Positions 32,761-40,896 of a stretch of 64,000 bases of DNA are shown piece by piece. The position numbers were made by a program, and so were the translations under genes. The stretch comes from Zavarzinella formosa DSM 19928 (GTDB lineage: Bacteria > Planctomycetota > Planctomycetia > Gemmatales > Gemmataceae): NCBI RefSeq assembly GCF_000255705.1, contig NZ_JH636445.1:384558-448557 (forward strand), written 5' to 3'. The notes below the pieces were generated by a model. It was not told the DNA's origin and did not search any database. It saw nothing but the letters and a program-made list of their open reading frames with translations. How positions within the stretch are numbered: position 1 is the first letter of the stretch; every line of letters starts with the position of its first letter.

Positions 32761-34308
32761 TCACCCAACCCGCCAAGTTGTCCCGGCGGGGCGGTCTTCC
32801 AAGGTGATTCCCAATTCGCCGAGCCGCTGGCGGATCAGGTCGGTTTGGTTGAAGAGCATTTTCTTGGTGGGATCAGTCTTCTCGGTGATTTTCTTGGCCT
32901 CGGCCCGCAGGTTGTTCCGCAGTTCGATCACCAGTTGCATCACTCCGTTGACGATCTTGTCGTCCGCGCCAAGCTGGTCGGTTTTCGATGTCTCGTAGAA
33001 CAGGCCAAGAATCTGGCCGAGTTCTTTGAACAGGGTGACCCCTTCAATGAAGGCGGCCTTCGCCTTGGCATCAGCCCGGCTTGGGTCTTCTAACTTCCCG
33101 GCATCGCCGATTTTGTTCAAAGTCGAGATCATCTCGAACAACACGCCAACACCGCCGCCGGTGTTGAAGTCGTCGTCCATGTGTTCGCGGAACCGTGTCA
33201 TGTATTCCGCAAACACCGGTTCGACAAACGTTCGTTCCGGGTTCACCTTCGTCGGTGCTTGCAAAGCGGCCGACTTCAGGCCAGTGATCCGCTCGTAACG
33301 CTCGAACAACCGGATGAAGCCCTCGTATGACTTCTTGGCTGATTCCAAACCCGGTGGAATCACCGGATTGCCCGGCTCGCGCGGATCCCATTCGCCGAGA
33401 TCAATCGGGGAGCGGTATTGTGTGTTCAGCACGAAAAACCGCAACGCTTCGCCGCCGACGTGCTTTAAGGCATCCGCGACGTTCAACACGTTGCCAATGG
33501 ACCCGGCCATTTTGCCGGAACCCATCTTCAACAAGCCGTTGTGCATCCAAATTTTGGCGAACGGCTGCTCGGTGAACGATTCGGATTGGGCCAGTTCGTT
33601 TTCATGGTGCGGGAACTTCAAGTCTAACCCGCCGCCATGAATGTCAATGGTCTTGCCCAGCAAGCTGATCGCCATGCAGGTGCATTCAATGTGCCATCCC
33701 GGCCGGCCTTCGCCCCAAGGGCTTTTCCATGAGGGTTCGCCGGGTTTGGAGCATTTCCAGAGGGCAAAGTCGCCGGAGTTTTTCTTGCGGCCCGATACTT
33801 CAATTCGAGAGCCGACTTCAAGTTGCTCAGGGTCGAAGCCGCACAACTTGCCGTAATCCTTGTCTTGCGTGACGTTAAAATACACGTCCCCTTCGGCCGG
33901 GTAAGCGTATCCCTTGTCGATCAAACCGTTGATGACGCCAATCATGCCGTCGATGTGTTCGGTCGCCTTGGGGAAATGGTCGATCCCCGTCACGTTCAGC
34001 TTTTTGAGGCAGTCGTGATAGTCGGCTGTCATCCGCTCGGCGAGTTCCTTGACCGTCGTTTTCGTCTCGTTGGCCTTGTTGATGAGTTTGTCATCCACGT
34101 CTGTGATGTTCACGACGAACGTGACTTGGTAACCAAGGTACGTGAGATAGCGTTTGACAGTATCGAAGATCACCGGGCCAACCATGTGGCCGATGTGGCT
34201 GGGCTTGTACACTGTTGGCCCGCACACATACATTGTGACCGGCTCGCCCGGCTTGCGGTGGAAGGGTTCCTTCTTGCGGGTCAGCGTGTTGTAAACTTGC
34301 AGCGCCAT
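32761..34308 (-). CDS. cysS: cysteine-tRNA ligase CysS
   Basis: A 515-residue class I aminoacyl-tRNA synthetase. The HIGH motif is in KPSHIGHMVGPVI and the zinc-site Cys in MYVCGPTVY, GWHIECTCM and LKFPHHENELAQSE. The KMSKS position reads KMAGS (GSGKMAGSIGNVLNV), a non-standard variant. The protein is somewhat longer than the typical ~460 residues, with insertions in the C-terminal half. I chose the ATG at 34308 (MALQVYNTLTRKKEPF); an ORF start at 34323 would add 5 residues. It lies 36 bp after ispF. Confidence 0.95.
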   Translation of the reverse strand: MALQVYNTLTRKKEPFHRKPGEPVTMYVCGPTVYKPSHIGHMVGPVIFDTVKRYLTYLGYQVTFVVNITDVDDKLINKANETKTTVKELAERMTADYHDCLKKLNVTGIDHFPKATEHIDGMIGVINGLIDKGYAYPAEGDVYFNVTQDKDYGKLCGFDPEQLEVGSRIEVSGRKKNSGDFALWKCSKPGEPSWKSPWGEGRPGWHIECTCMAISLLGKTIDIHGGGLDLKFPHHENELAQSESFTEQPFAKIWMHNGLLKMGSGKMAGSIGNVLNVADALKHVGGEALRFFVLNTQYRSPIDLGEWDPREPGNPVIPPGLESAKKSYEGFIRLFERYERITGLKSAALQAPTKVNPERTFVEPVFAEYMTRFREHMDDDFNTGGGVGVLFEMISTLNKIGDAGKLEDPSRADAKAKAAFIEGVTLFKELGQILGLFYETSKTDQLGADDKIVNGVMQLVIELRNNLRAEAKKITEKTDPTKKMLFNQTDLIRQRLGELGITLEDRPAGTTWRVG

Positions 34309-34344
34309 CAAACAGCATCCCAAAAAAGTCGATAAACTTCGGAC

Positions 34345-34857
34345 TCAATTGCTTGCGGAGCCGCCGGAGTCAAGACGACCCACCAAGGCGACCGCGTGGC
34401 AGCCAATCGCCTCGCCCCGGCCGATGTGGCCGACTTCTTCACCCGTCTTGGCTTTGACGTTCACGCAATCCGCCGGGAGTTTCAAGAGTTCGGCCACTTT
34501 GGCTTTGATGTCTTGTTTGATTGGACCGAGCTTCGGCACTTCGGCAAAGATTGTCACATCCACATTGACCGCCTGCCAGCCCATCCGGTTCAGCTTGGCA
34601 AGCGTCTCTTTGACGAAAAACGATGAATCTTGATTCTTATATGCCGGATCGGAATCCGGATAACTGTCGCCGATATCGCCAAGGCCAACGGCACCCAACA
34701 AGGCATCGGTGACGGCATGCAAAACAACATCCGCATCGCTGTGGCCGTCGAGTCCGTGGGAGAACGGCACATCCACTCCCCCAAGAATGAGCCGTCGGCC
34801 GGGGATGAGCCGATGCGTGTCGTGTCCGCTGCCGATTCGCATGGGCGGGTTCCTCAT
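34345..34857 (-). CDS. ispF: 2-C-methyl-D-erythritol 2,4-cyclodiphosphate synthase
   Basis: A 170-residue IspF that makes the cyclic diphosphate in the MEP isoprenoid pathway. The zinc-site motif is IGSGHDTHRLIPGR with the third ligand His in GHSDADVVLHAVTDALLG. The C-terminal segment VNVKAKTGEEVGHIGRGEAIGCHAV is the family signature. The ATG at 34857 overlaps the stop codon of dnaB (ATGA), so translational coupling is likely. This also supports the six-residue N-terminal extension before MRIGSGHD. Confidence 0.95.
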   Translation of the reverse strand: MRNPPMRIGSGHDTHRLIPGRRLILGGVDVPFSHGLDGHSDADVVLHAVTDALLGAVGLGDIGDSYPDSDPAYKNQDSSFFVKETLAKLNRMGWQAVNVDVTIFAEVPKLGPIKQDIKAKVAELLKLPADCVNVKAKTGEEVGHIGRGEAIGCHAVALVGRLDSGGSASN

Positions 34858-36212
34858 TCGATGCCGAACGTTCCTTGGCCGGCGTAATTCTCGTATCTCA
34901 TGATCTGTTTATGATAGGAGAGCGTGACTTCCCCCGTCGGACCATTACGCTGTTTGGCCACAATCACTTCGATGATGTTGTCTTCCACACCACCGTCGAA
35001 TTTACCCGGCCGGTGAAGCATGAAACAGGTGTCGGCATCCTGTTCGATGCTCCCCGATTCGCGGAGGTCGGCCAGTCGCGGCCGGTGATCCTGCCGGTCT
35101 TCCGAGGCCCGGTTCACCTGGGCCAGGGCAATCACCGGGATGTTCAGTTCGCGGGCAAGGAACTTCAACCGGCGGGAAATCTGGGCGACCTGCTCCTGCC
35201 GGGGATCACGCCGGTTTTCCGGTTCGATGAGCTGAAGGTAATCGATGACAATCAGCCGGATATTGTGCCGGAGTTTTAGACGGCGGGCTTGGGCGCAAAT
35301 GCGAAGCATCCCCTGTGCGGGGGAGTCGTCAATGAACAGTTTGGCCCGCCGTAACACGTCCCCGGCGGCGTGAAGTTTGCTGATGTCGTCCGAGTTCAAA
35401 TGCCCTTTGCGGAGCTTTTGACCGTCCACCTTGGCTTGGGAAGAAAGCAACCGCTCGGCCAACTCGATCTTGGACTGTTCGAGGCTGACGAAGAAAACTG
35501 CCTGCTGCTCCTCGACCACGATATGGCGGACGATGTTCAGCGAGAACGCCGTTTTCCCGATACTGGGCCGGGCCGCGAGGATGATGAGTTCTGAATTCTG
35601 CAACCCGGCGGTGATCTGGTCCAAGTCAATGAAACCCGTCGCCAAGCCGCTGATCGCGTTCGGATCTGTTCGCCCCATCCGAGCGTCGAGACGGGTGTAA
35701 GCTTCTTCGAGCGCTTCTTTTAACGTGGCCGTGCTGCTGGTGACGCCCTTCTCGGCGATGTCCAGCACTTTGCGTTCGGCGGCCCCGAGGAGTTCGTCGG
35801 CGGGCATCACCTGGTCATAGGCGTCCCGGAGGATTTCGGTGCTGGCGTGGATCAGGTTGCGGGTGATCGCCTTGTCGCGAACAATCCGGGCGTAATACTC
35901 GGCGTTGGCGGCCGTCGGGGCGGCGTCCCACAACTCGCCAAGGTATTGGTAACCGCCGACATCTTCTAGGTGTTTGACGAGCTTCAGCCGGTCGGCGAGG
36001 ATGACGAGGTCAACCGGGTGACCTTCGTTGTAAATATCGATGATCGACTGGAATATCTTCTGGTGGGCGTCGAAGTAGAAGTTGTCCGGCTTTAGATATT
36101 GCAGAACGTCATTGATGACGCTGTTTTCCCGGAGACAGGAGCCAATGACGCTCCGTTCGGCGTCGCGGCTTTGCGGGGGGAGTTTGTCGGGACCGGGACC
36201 ATCCGCAGACAT
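34854..36212 (-). CDS. dnaB: replicative DNA helicase DnaB
   Basis: A 452-residue replication-fork helicase. The N-terminal helical domain has DAERSVIGSCLRENSVINDVLQYL. The RecA-like motor has Walker A ARPSIGKTAFSLNIV, Walker B LIVIDYLQLIEP, and the DnaB motifs SLEQSKIELAERLLSSQ and LRESGSIEQDAD. I chose the ATG at 36212 because AGGAAG sits 7 nt upstream; the longer frame to 36245 lacks it. It follows rplI, the usual bacterial neighbour in the rpsF-ssb-rplI-dnaB order. Confidence 0.96.
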   Translation of the reverse strand: MSADGPGPDKLPPQSRDAERSVIGSCLRENSVINDVLQYLKPDNFYFDAHQKIFQSIIDIYNEGHPVDLVILADRLKLVKHLEDVGGYQYLGELWDAAPTAANAEYYARIVRDKAITRNLIHASTEILRDAYDQVMPADELLGAAERKVLDIAEKGVTSSTATLKEALEEAYTRLDARMGRTDPNAISGLATGFIDLDQITAGLQNSELIILAARPSIGKTAFSLNIVRHIVVEEQQAVFFVSLEQSKIELAERLLSSQAKVDGQKLRKGHLNSDDISKLHAAGDVLRRAKLFIDDSPAQGMLRICAQARRLKLRHNIRLIVIDYLQLIEPENRRDPRQEQVAQISRRLKFLARELNIPVIALAQVNRASEDRQDHRPRLADLRESGSIEQDADTCFMLHRPGKFDGGVEDNIIEVIVAKQRNGPTGEVTLSYHKQIMRYENYAGQGTFGIE

Positions 36213-36334
36213 GGCTGACTTCCTGTCATTGAAATTCGGAGCCATTCACGGAACAACAAACAACAGGCGAACCCGCCAAACCCGACCGCCGAACTTCCTG
36301 TCGGCGATGATTTGACGGGTCATGCCCGTGTTGA

Positions 36335-36883
36335 CTACTTCTTCTTGCCGGAGCCGGAAGGAATGATTGTCACTTCGATGGCCGCATGGATGTCGTAGCC
36401 CAAGCTCACTTGCACATCGGGGTAGATCCCGCAATGGCGAAGCGGTTCGGGCAGAACCACCATTTCCGGTTCCACCAGCAAGTTCTTGCCGCGAAGAGCG
36501 CGGGTGATTTCTTGCGGCCCGACCGAACCGTACAAATCTCCGGCTTCGTTGGCGTTGGCTTCGATGGTGATGCTCTTGGTCCGCACGATCTGGTCGGCGA
36601 CGGACTTCAAGTCGGCGATGCGGGATTCCCGCATCTGCGTGACGCGGACCTTGAACTTGTCAAGCCGCTTCATGTTGTGTTCGGACGGGATGATGGCATA
36701 CCCGTTCGGGATCAGGAAGTTCCGGGCGTAACCGGCCTTCACTTCAACAATCTCCCCCTGCCTGCCGACGTGGAGCACGTCTTCCAGAAGAAGAATTTGG
36801 GAGCCGCCGTGGCTCCCCTTCTTCACTTGGTTCCGCTCCCGGACCTTCTTTTCGGGTTTCGAGAGTTCTTTCGTCTTCGCCAT
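36335..36883 (-). CDS. rplI: 50S ribosomal protein L9
   Basis: A 182-residue L9. The family core starts at QILLLEDVLHVGRQGEIVEVK and GYARNFLIPNGYA; a long central helix and C-terminal domain with EITRALRGKNLLVEPEMVVL follow. A Lys-rich N-terminal extension of about 28 residues (MAKTKELSKPEKKVRERNQ) and a basic tail are unusual for the family. The ATG at 36883 is preferred over a GTG one codon upstream. It sits between ssb and dnaB. Confidence 0.93.
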   Translation of the reverse strand: MAKTKELSKPEKKVRERNQVKKGSHGGSQILLLEDVLHVGRQGEIVEVKAGYARNFLIPNGYAIIPSEHNMKRLDKFKVRVTQMRESRIADLKSVADQIVRTKSITIEANANEAGDLYGSVGPQEITRALRGKNLLVEPEMVVLPEPLRHCGIYPDVQVSLGYDIHAAIEVTIIPSGSGKKK

Positions 36884-36904
36884 CACATCACCAGTTGGGT
36901 AACA

Positions 36905-37411
36905 TCAAAACGGAATTTCTTCACCGGACGAACCGTCGTCCCCCGTGTCATTGCTAAAACCGGAACCGGACCGACTCGGGGCGGGAGCCGAACCACGGGC
37001 GGGACCGGAGGAAGTTGCCCGGCCGCCGCCACCGCCACCCGATTCGCCCATTCCATCCTCGCGGCGGTCGAGCAATTGCAACGACTCCACCACGATCTTA
37101 TGCTTGCTTCGCTTGGCCCCGGAGGCTTTGTCGTCCCATTGATCCAAGTGCAGGCGGCCTTCAATACAAATCTGAGCACCCTTCCGGCAGCGCTCCTCAA
37201 TCTGATTGGCCAGTGTCCCGTAATCGCCCCGGTTAAACGCTTCACAATCAATGAACATCGGTTCGTCTTCCCATTGGTTCGTCTGGGAATTTTTGCGACG
37301 GTTGGTGACCGCGAAACCGAATTTGGCGACTTTGCCGCCATTGCCGAAGGCCCGGACCTCCGGGTCTCGGGTTAGTCGGCCGATCAGGATGACTTTGTTC
37401 AGGTTGGCCAT
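36905..37411 (-). CDS. ssb: single-stranded DNA-binding protein
   Basis: A 168-residue SSB with the OB fold at the N terminus (MANLNKVILIGRLTRDPEVRAF, DCEAFNRGDYGTLANQIEERCRKGAQICIEGRL) and a Gly/Ser-rich disordered linker ending in the acidic tip SSGEEIPF, which recruits partner proteins. The GAGGA ribosome site 9 nt upstream favours the ATG at 37411. It belongs to the rpsF-ssb-rplI-dnaB block. Confidence 0.96.
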   Translation of the reverse strand: MANLNKVILIGRLTRDPEVRAFGNGGKVAKFGFAVTNRRKNSQTNQWEDEPMFIDCEAFNRGDYGTLANQIEERCRKGAQICIEGRLHLDQWDDKASGAKRSKHKIVVESLQLLDRREDGMGESGGGGGGRATSSGPARGSAPAPSRSGSGFSNDTGDDGSSGEEIPF

Positions 37412-37548
37412 GGGAAACAATCCTCGGGGTTGGTGACTGTCTCACTCTGGACGAATCACCGGGTTTTGATTGGGCAAGTTTCTTGCTTCCCTTGATCTTG
37501 ATCCCCCAAGAACCATTCCGCAATCTCAGTGGCCGAAAAACGTCGCAA

Positions 37549-38004
37549 TTAGTCTTTGACCATTTCGGGTTCCGCGTTGCGACGCGGACGACGGTGACGA
37601 TCGCCCATGTCGTCGCCTTCGCCCATCGGATTGTCCGAGGCGTCTTCGACCAGCAATTGCAGGCCGAACTTCGTTTCGTCCTTGGCGACGGCCAGCAATT
37701 CTTCGTTCCACTTCGGATCAACCACCGTCACCATGTGGCGGAGGACGATTTCGCTGAGGCGGAAGTCGAGTTCGATCTTGGTGACTTTGAGGGAGTCAAC
37801 CTTGAAGAACACCAAGTAATACAGACCCTTCTTGTGCCCGTCGATCGGGTAGGCGAGCTTGCGGTCGTCCCATTTGCGGCTGACGATGATCTCGGAACCG
37901 TACTTTTCGAGCGTGGCGTGGATCTGGGCCTTGGCGGCCTCCACGTCCGTGGTCACCTTGGTGGGGTCCAACAGGATCAGACACTCGTAGCTATTCACTG
38001 GCAT
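37549..38004 (-). CDS. rpsF: 30S ribosomal protein S6
   Basis: A 151-residue S6 of the small subunit, partner of S18. It matches the family through NSYECLILLDPTKV, WDDRKLAYPIDGHKKGLYYLVFF and LDFRLSEIVLRHMVTVV. The C-terminal extension beyond the usual ~100 residues is Gly/Asp/Arg-rich (MGEGDDMGDRHRRPRR). rpsR (S18) is not in the usual place between ssb and rplI. Confidence 0.95.
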   Translation of the reverse strand: MPVNSYECLILLDPTKVTTDVEAAKAQIHATLEKYGSEIIVSRKWDDRKLAYPIDGHKKGLYYLVFFKVDSLKVTKIELDFRLSEIVLRHMVTVVDPKWNEELLAVAKDETKFGLQLLVEDASDNPMGEGDDMGDRHRRPRRNAEPEMVKD

Positions 38005-38026
38005 GATGGTTCCGCCGTACTCGTTC

Positions 38027-38689
38027 TCAGGGTTTCTCTGTCTTGATCTCTTCGGTCGTCGGACTTTTTTTGATCGCTTGCTCGTCGGCCGTCTTTTTCT
38101 CGGGCTTCGGTTTCGGCGGTCGTTGTTCGCCGCCGTTGGTCTCGTTCATCGAGGCGTCCGCACCGCGATTGATCCAAGTCAATATTGCCCGGGCGGCCTT
38201 CGCCATCGCTTCGTCCAACACCGATCGTTCGGAGGCTTTGAATCGCCCCAGCACATAATCGGCCGCATCCTGATGTTCGCCCGGCGACCCGATTCCGATT
38301 CGCAACCGGAGATAATCCGGCGTGCCGAGGCTTTCCTGAATGTTCCGCAGGCCGTTTTGCCCGCCATGCGAACCGGTGGCCCGGAGTCGCAATTTGCCGG
38401 AGGGCAAGGCCAAGTCGTCACAAACTACCAACAAATCGGCGGGGGTGATCTTGTAAAAATCGACCGCCTGCCGAACCGCCCGGCCGCTCAGATTCATGAA
38501 CGTTTCGGGTTTGATTAACAGGACGGGCTCGTTGTTTTCCTTGGTTTCGGCCACTTGGGACTGAAACCGCGATTTCCACGAACCAACCATCGGAGCCGAG
38601 GCGAGATAATCGACCACCTCGTAACCGATGTTGTGGCGGGTTCCGGCATACTTCAAACCGGGGTTTCCGAGACCGATCACCAGTTTCAT
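38027..38689 (-). CDS. pth: peptidyl-tRNA hydrolase
   Basis: A 220-residue Pth that releases peptides from stalled peptidyl-tRNA. The start MKLVIGLGNPGLKYAGTRHNIGYEVVDYLA contains the catalytic His, and LLIKPETFMNLSGRAV, VVCDDLALPSGKLRLR and SHGGQNGLRNIQESLG are conserved. A Lys/Glu/Pro-rich tail of about 35 residues (PPKPKPEKKTADEQAIKK) follows the catalytic domain. It sits between rplY and rpsF, 38 bp after rplY, in a common bacterial gene order. Confidence 0.96.
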   Translation of the reverse strand: MKLVIGLGNPGLKYAGTRHNIGYEVVDYLASAPMVGSWKSRFQSQVAETKENNEPVLLIKPETFMNLSGRAVRQAVDFYKITPADLLVVCDDLALPSGKLRLRATGSHGGQNGLRNIQESLGTPDYLRLRIGIGSPGEHQDAADYVLGRFKASERSVLDEAMAKAARAILTWINRGADASMNETNGGEQRPPKPKPEKKTADEQAIKKSPTTEEIKTEKP

Positions 38690-38727
38690 GACCTCGCCCC
38701 CGGCTCATCCCGCCGACAACCAAGAGG

Positions 38728-39360
38728 TTACTCCTCGTCGGTCGCCTTTTCTTTCTTCTTCGTGATGACTTCCGGCTCGTTGGCCCCTTCGGCTCCGGCG
38801 ACCACTTCAAGGGCCTGGGCCGTCTTCACCTGCACCACCACGGCGTCGGCGTCTTCCAAGACAGTCACCCCGGCCGGAAGGTCGAGTTCCTTGACGTGAA
38901 TCACTTGGCCGATCACCAAGGCGTCGATCTTCACGCGGATCGATTCCGGGATGGCCATGGCCGGACATTCGATGTGGATCTTGTGCAACGGCTGGTCAAG
39001 AACGCCGCCGGAGATCACGCCGGGGGCAATACCCTTGAGTTCGATGTCCACGGTCGTCCGAACGCGTTCGTCGGCCGAGACGCGGCGGAAGTCAACGTGC
39101 AACACGGTCGAACCGAGGTAGTCGTGCTGGATTTCTTGAATCAGCACGGTTTCATTTTTGCCGCCGACTTCCACAGACAGCGTGCGGGCATGCTGTCGGA
39201 GGATGGAAGTCAGGTCGTCCTTGGAGACGGAGATGTTGGCCGGAGTTTCCTTGTGGCCATACACGACCGCCGGAATGCGGCCATTTTTGCGGAGGCGGGC
39301 CGAATCACGGCCGCCAAGCCCGTTGCGAACTTCCGACTTCAGGACCAGTGCTTCAGCCAT
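38728..39360 (-). CDS. rplY: 50S ribosomal protein L25, CTC family
   Basis: A 210-residue long-form L25 (general stress protein CTC), which binds 5S rRNA. The N terminus RNGLGGRDSARLRKNGRIPAVVYG is a clear family signature, the 5S-binding part is followed by the beta-rich C-terminal domain (IRVKIDALVIGQVIHVKELDLP), and the tail is acidic and Lys-rich. It is followed by pth, as in many bacteria. Confidence 0.95.
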   Translation of the reverse strand: MAEALVLKSEVRNGLGGRDSARLRKNGRIPAVVYGHKETPANISVSKDDLTSILRQHARTLSVEVGGKNETVLIQEIQHDYLGSTVLHVDFRRVSADERVRTTVDIELKGIAPGVISGGVLDQPLHKIHIECPAMAIPESIRVKIDALVIGQVIHVKELDLPAGVTVLEDADAVVVQVKTAQALEVVAGAEGANEPEVITKKKEKATDEE

Positions 39361-39496
39361 CGCCCATTTTCCCGCGGGAAACCCGCCAATTCATCATCGG
39401 ACGGCATGACGAAGGCGTCAACCGTCGGATCGCGTTTAAGATCGAACAGTGATTATGGGAACCCGTCCGAAAATGAACAGGGGGAGATGTGAAAAA

Positions 39497-40321
39497 TCAC
39501 GCATCCGTGTTGGGAGATTGCGAGCCCATTGGCCGAATCACCCCGCGTTTGCTGGCTTTGGCAAACACCAACAGTTCATTGATTAGCGGGTGGTCTGGAA
39601 AACGGGCGGCCAATTGCTCAAAAGAGACTTTTAAGATGTTCCCGCTTCGGTAAATGATCTTGTACGCTTCCCGGACGATGGAAATATCCCCGGCCGAATA
39701 TCCGGCCCGCCGCAATCCCAACACATTGACGCCGGCGACTTCCTCGCGGGTTTCCAACGTCATGAAGGGCAACAAATCCTGAACGATGGCGATGCAACCC
39801 GTCGTGATGGCCAGTCGGCCGATTCGGGCGTGCTGATGAACCCCCGCGTTCCCGGATACAAACGCCCGGTCCTGAACGACGACGTGGCCCCCCAGCAAAG
39901 CCCCGTTGGCGAGAATCACGTTGTTGCCGACTTGGGCATCATGGCCGAAGTGAGAGTTGACCATGAAATAGCCATCATTTCCGATCCGTGTCACGCCCCA
40001 ACCGGGAAGATGCGAACCGCGATGGACGGTCACCTGTTCTTTGAAGACGTTCCGGTCGCCGATTTCCACGCTCGCCGGCTGGCCGGCATAGGAAAGATGC
40101 TGTGGTTCGGCGCCAAAAACGCATCCGGTTCCGATTCGGTTTTTCTCGCCGATTTTCAACGGGCCGATGAGGTGAACGTGCGGGGCGACGGTTGTTCCCG
40201 TTCCAATGCGAACATCACCTTCGAGCACCGTAAACGGGCCGATCTCCACGCCCTCGCCGATGGTGGCTTCCGGCGGGATAATCGCCGTCGGGTGTATCCG
40301 GGCCGTTGGATGAACGGGCAT
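39497..40321 (-). CDS. lpxA: acyl-[ACP]-UDP-N-acetylglucosamine O-acyltransferase LpxA
   Basis: A 274-residue LpxA, first enzyme of lipid A biosynthesis. The left-handed beta-helix repeats are visible (ARIHPTAIIPPEATIGEGVEIGPF, GTVAPHVHLIGPL-like). The catalytic His corresponds to His127 in FMVNSHFGHDAQVG. The C-terminal helical part has GLRRAGYSAGDISIVREAYKIIYRSG. The ATG at 40321 follows AAGGAAGG at good distance; the ORF upstream to 40402 has no such support. It is separated from rplY by 136 bp with no other lpx gene nearby. Its presence fits lipid A synthesis in planctomycetes. Confidence 0.93.
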   Translation of the reverse strand: MPVHPTARIHPTAIIPPEATIGEGVEIGPFTVLEGDVRIGTGTTVAPHVHLIGPLKIGEKNRIGTGCVFGAEPQHLSYAGQPASVEIGDRNVFKEQVTVHRGSHLPGWGVTRIGNDGYFMVNSHFGHDAQVGNNVILANGALLGGHVVVQDRAFVSGNAGVHQHARIGRLAITTGCIAIVQDLLPFMTLETREEVAGVNVLGLRRAGYSAGDISIVREAYKIIYRSGNILKVSFEQLAARFPDHPLINELLVFAKASKRGVIRPMGSQSPNTDA

Positions 40322-40475
40322 CGCTGACCTTCCTTGGTGTGGCCCGCTGTGTGGACGGACCGAATCCCAATCAAATTCCCGCAGGGTGTCATAGGCAACC
40401 ATCCGGTGTTTGCCAATCCCGCAGGACCGTCCCGACGTGTATACTAATCGGCATTCGCCAAGCGGGGATGGAACG

Positions 40476-40886
40476 ATGGCCGAGAATTTCAGCCGGGAAC
40501 AGTTGTTCGCCTATTTGGACGACGATCTGGATGACGCCCTGACGGCGGCGATCGAGAAGTGTCTTCGGGAATCGGCCGAGTTCAGGCATCGGCTTGACAA
40601 ACTCCGCGAAGACCGTGATCGTGGCGAGCATTCGATTGGAGCCGTGTGGCGAAGAGAGCGGCTAAGTTGTCTCACTCGCGAACAGTTGACCGGTCATTTG
40701 CACGGGATTTTGGAACCCTCGCTGTCGGCCTACGCGGACTTCCATCTCAAAACGGTGGCGTGCCCCGTGTGCATGGCCAATCGTGAGGATTTGCGGGAAA
40801 AACAAGCCGAAGCAGGCGCGGGTTCCAAACGACGGCGCCGGTATTTTGAGACCAGCGCCGGTTTGTTGAATGATCCGAAGAAATGA
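40476..40886 (+). CDS. small acidic/basic protein with CPVC motif, unknown function
   Basis: A 136-residue cytoplasmic protein. The N-terminal 40 residues are acidic and helical (FSREQLFAYLDDDLDDALTAAIEKCL), and a similar helix repeats in LTREQLTGHLHGILEPSLSAYADFH. A single CxxC (ACPVCMANRE, about residues 91-100) and a basic C terminus follow. This arrangement resembles anti-sigma factor or zinc-finger proteins common in planctomycetes, but the metal-site His is not clearly present. It converges on the Ser/Thr kinase gene with only 10 bp between the stops. No function assigned. Confidence 0.7.
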   Translation: MAENFSREQLFAYLDDDLDDALTAAIEKCLRESAEFRHRLDKLREDRDRGEHSIGAVWRRERLSCLTREQLTGHLHGILEPSLSAYADFHLKTVACPVCMANREDLREKQAEAGAGSKRRRRYFETSAGLLNDPKK

Positions 40887-40896
40887 CCGGCGGCGA

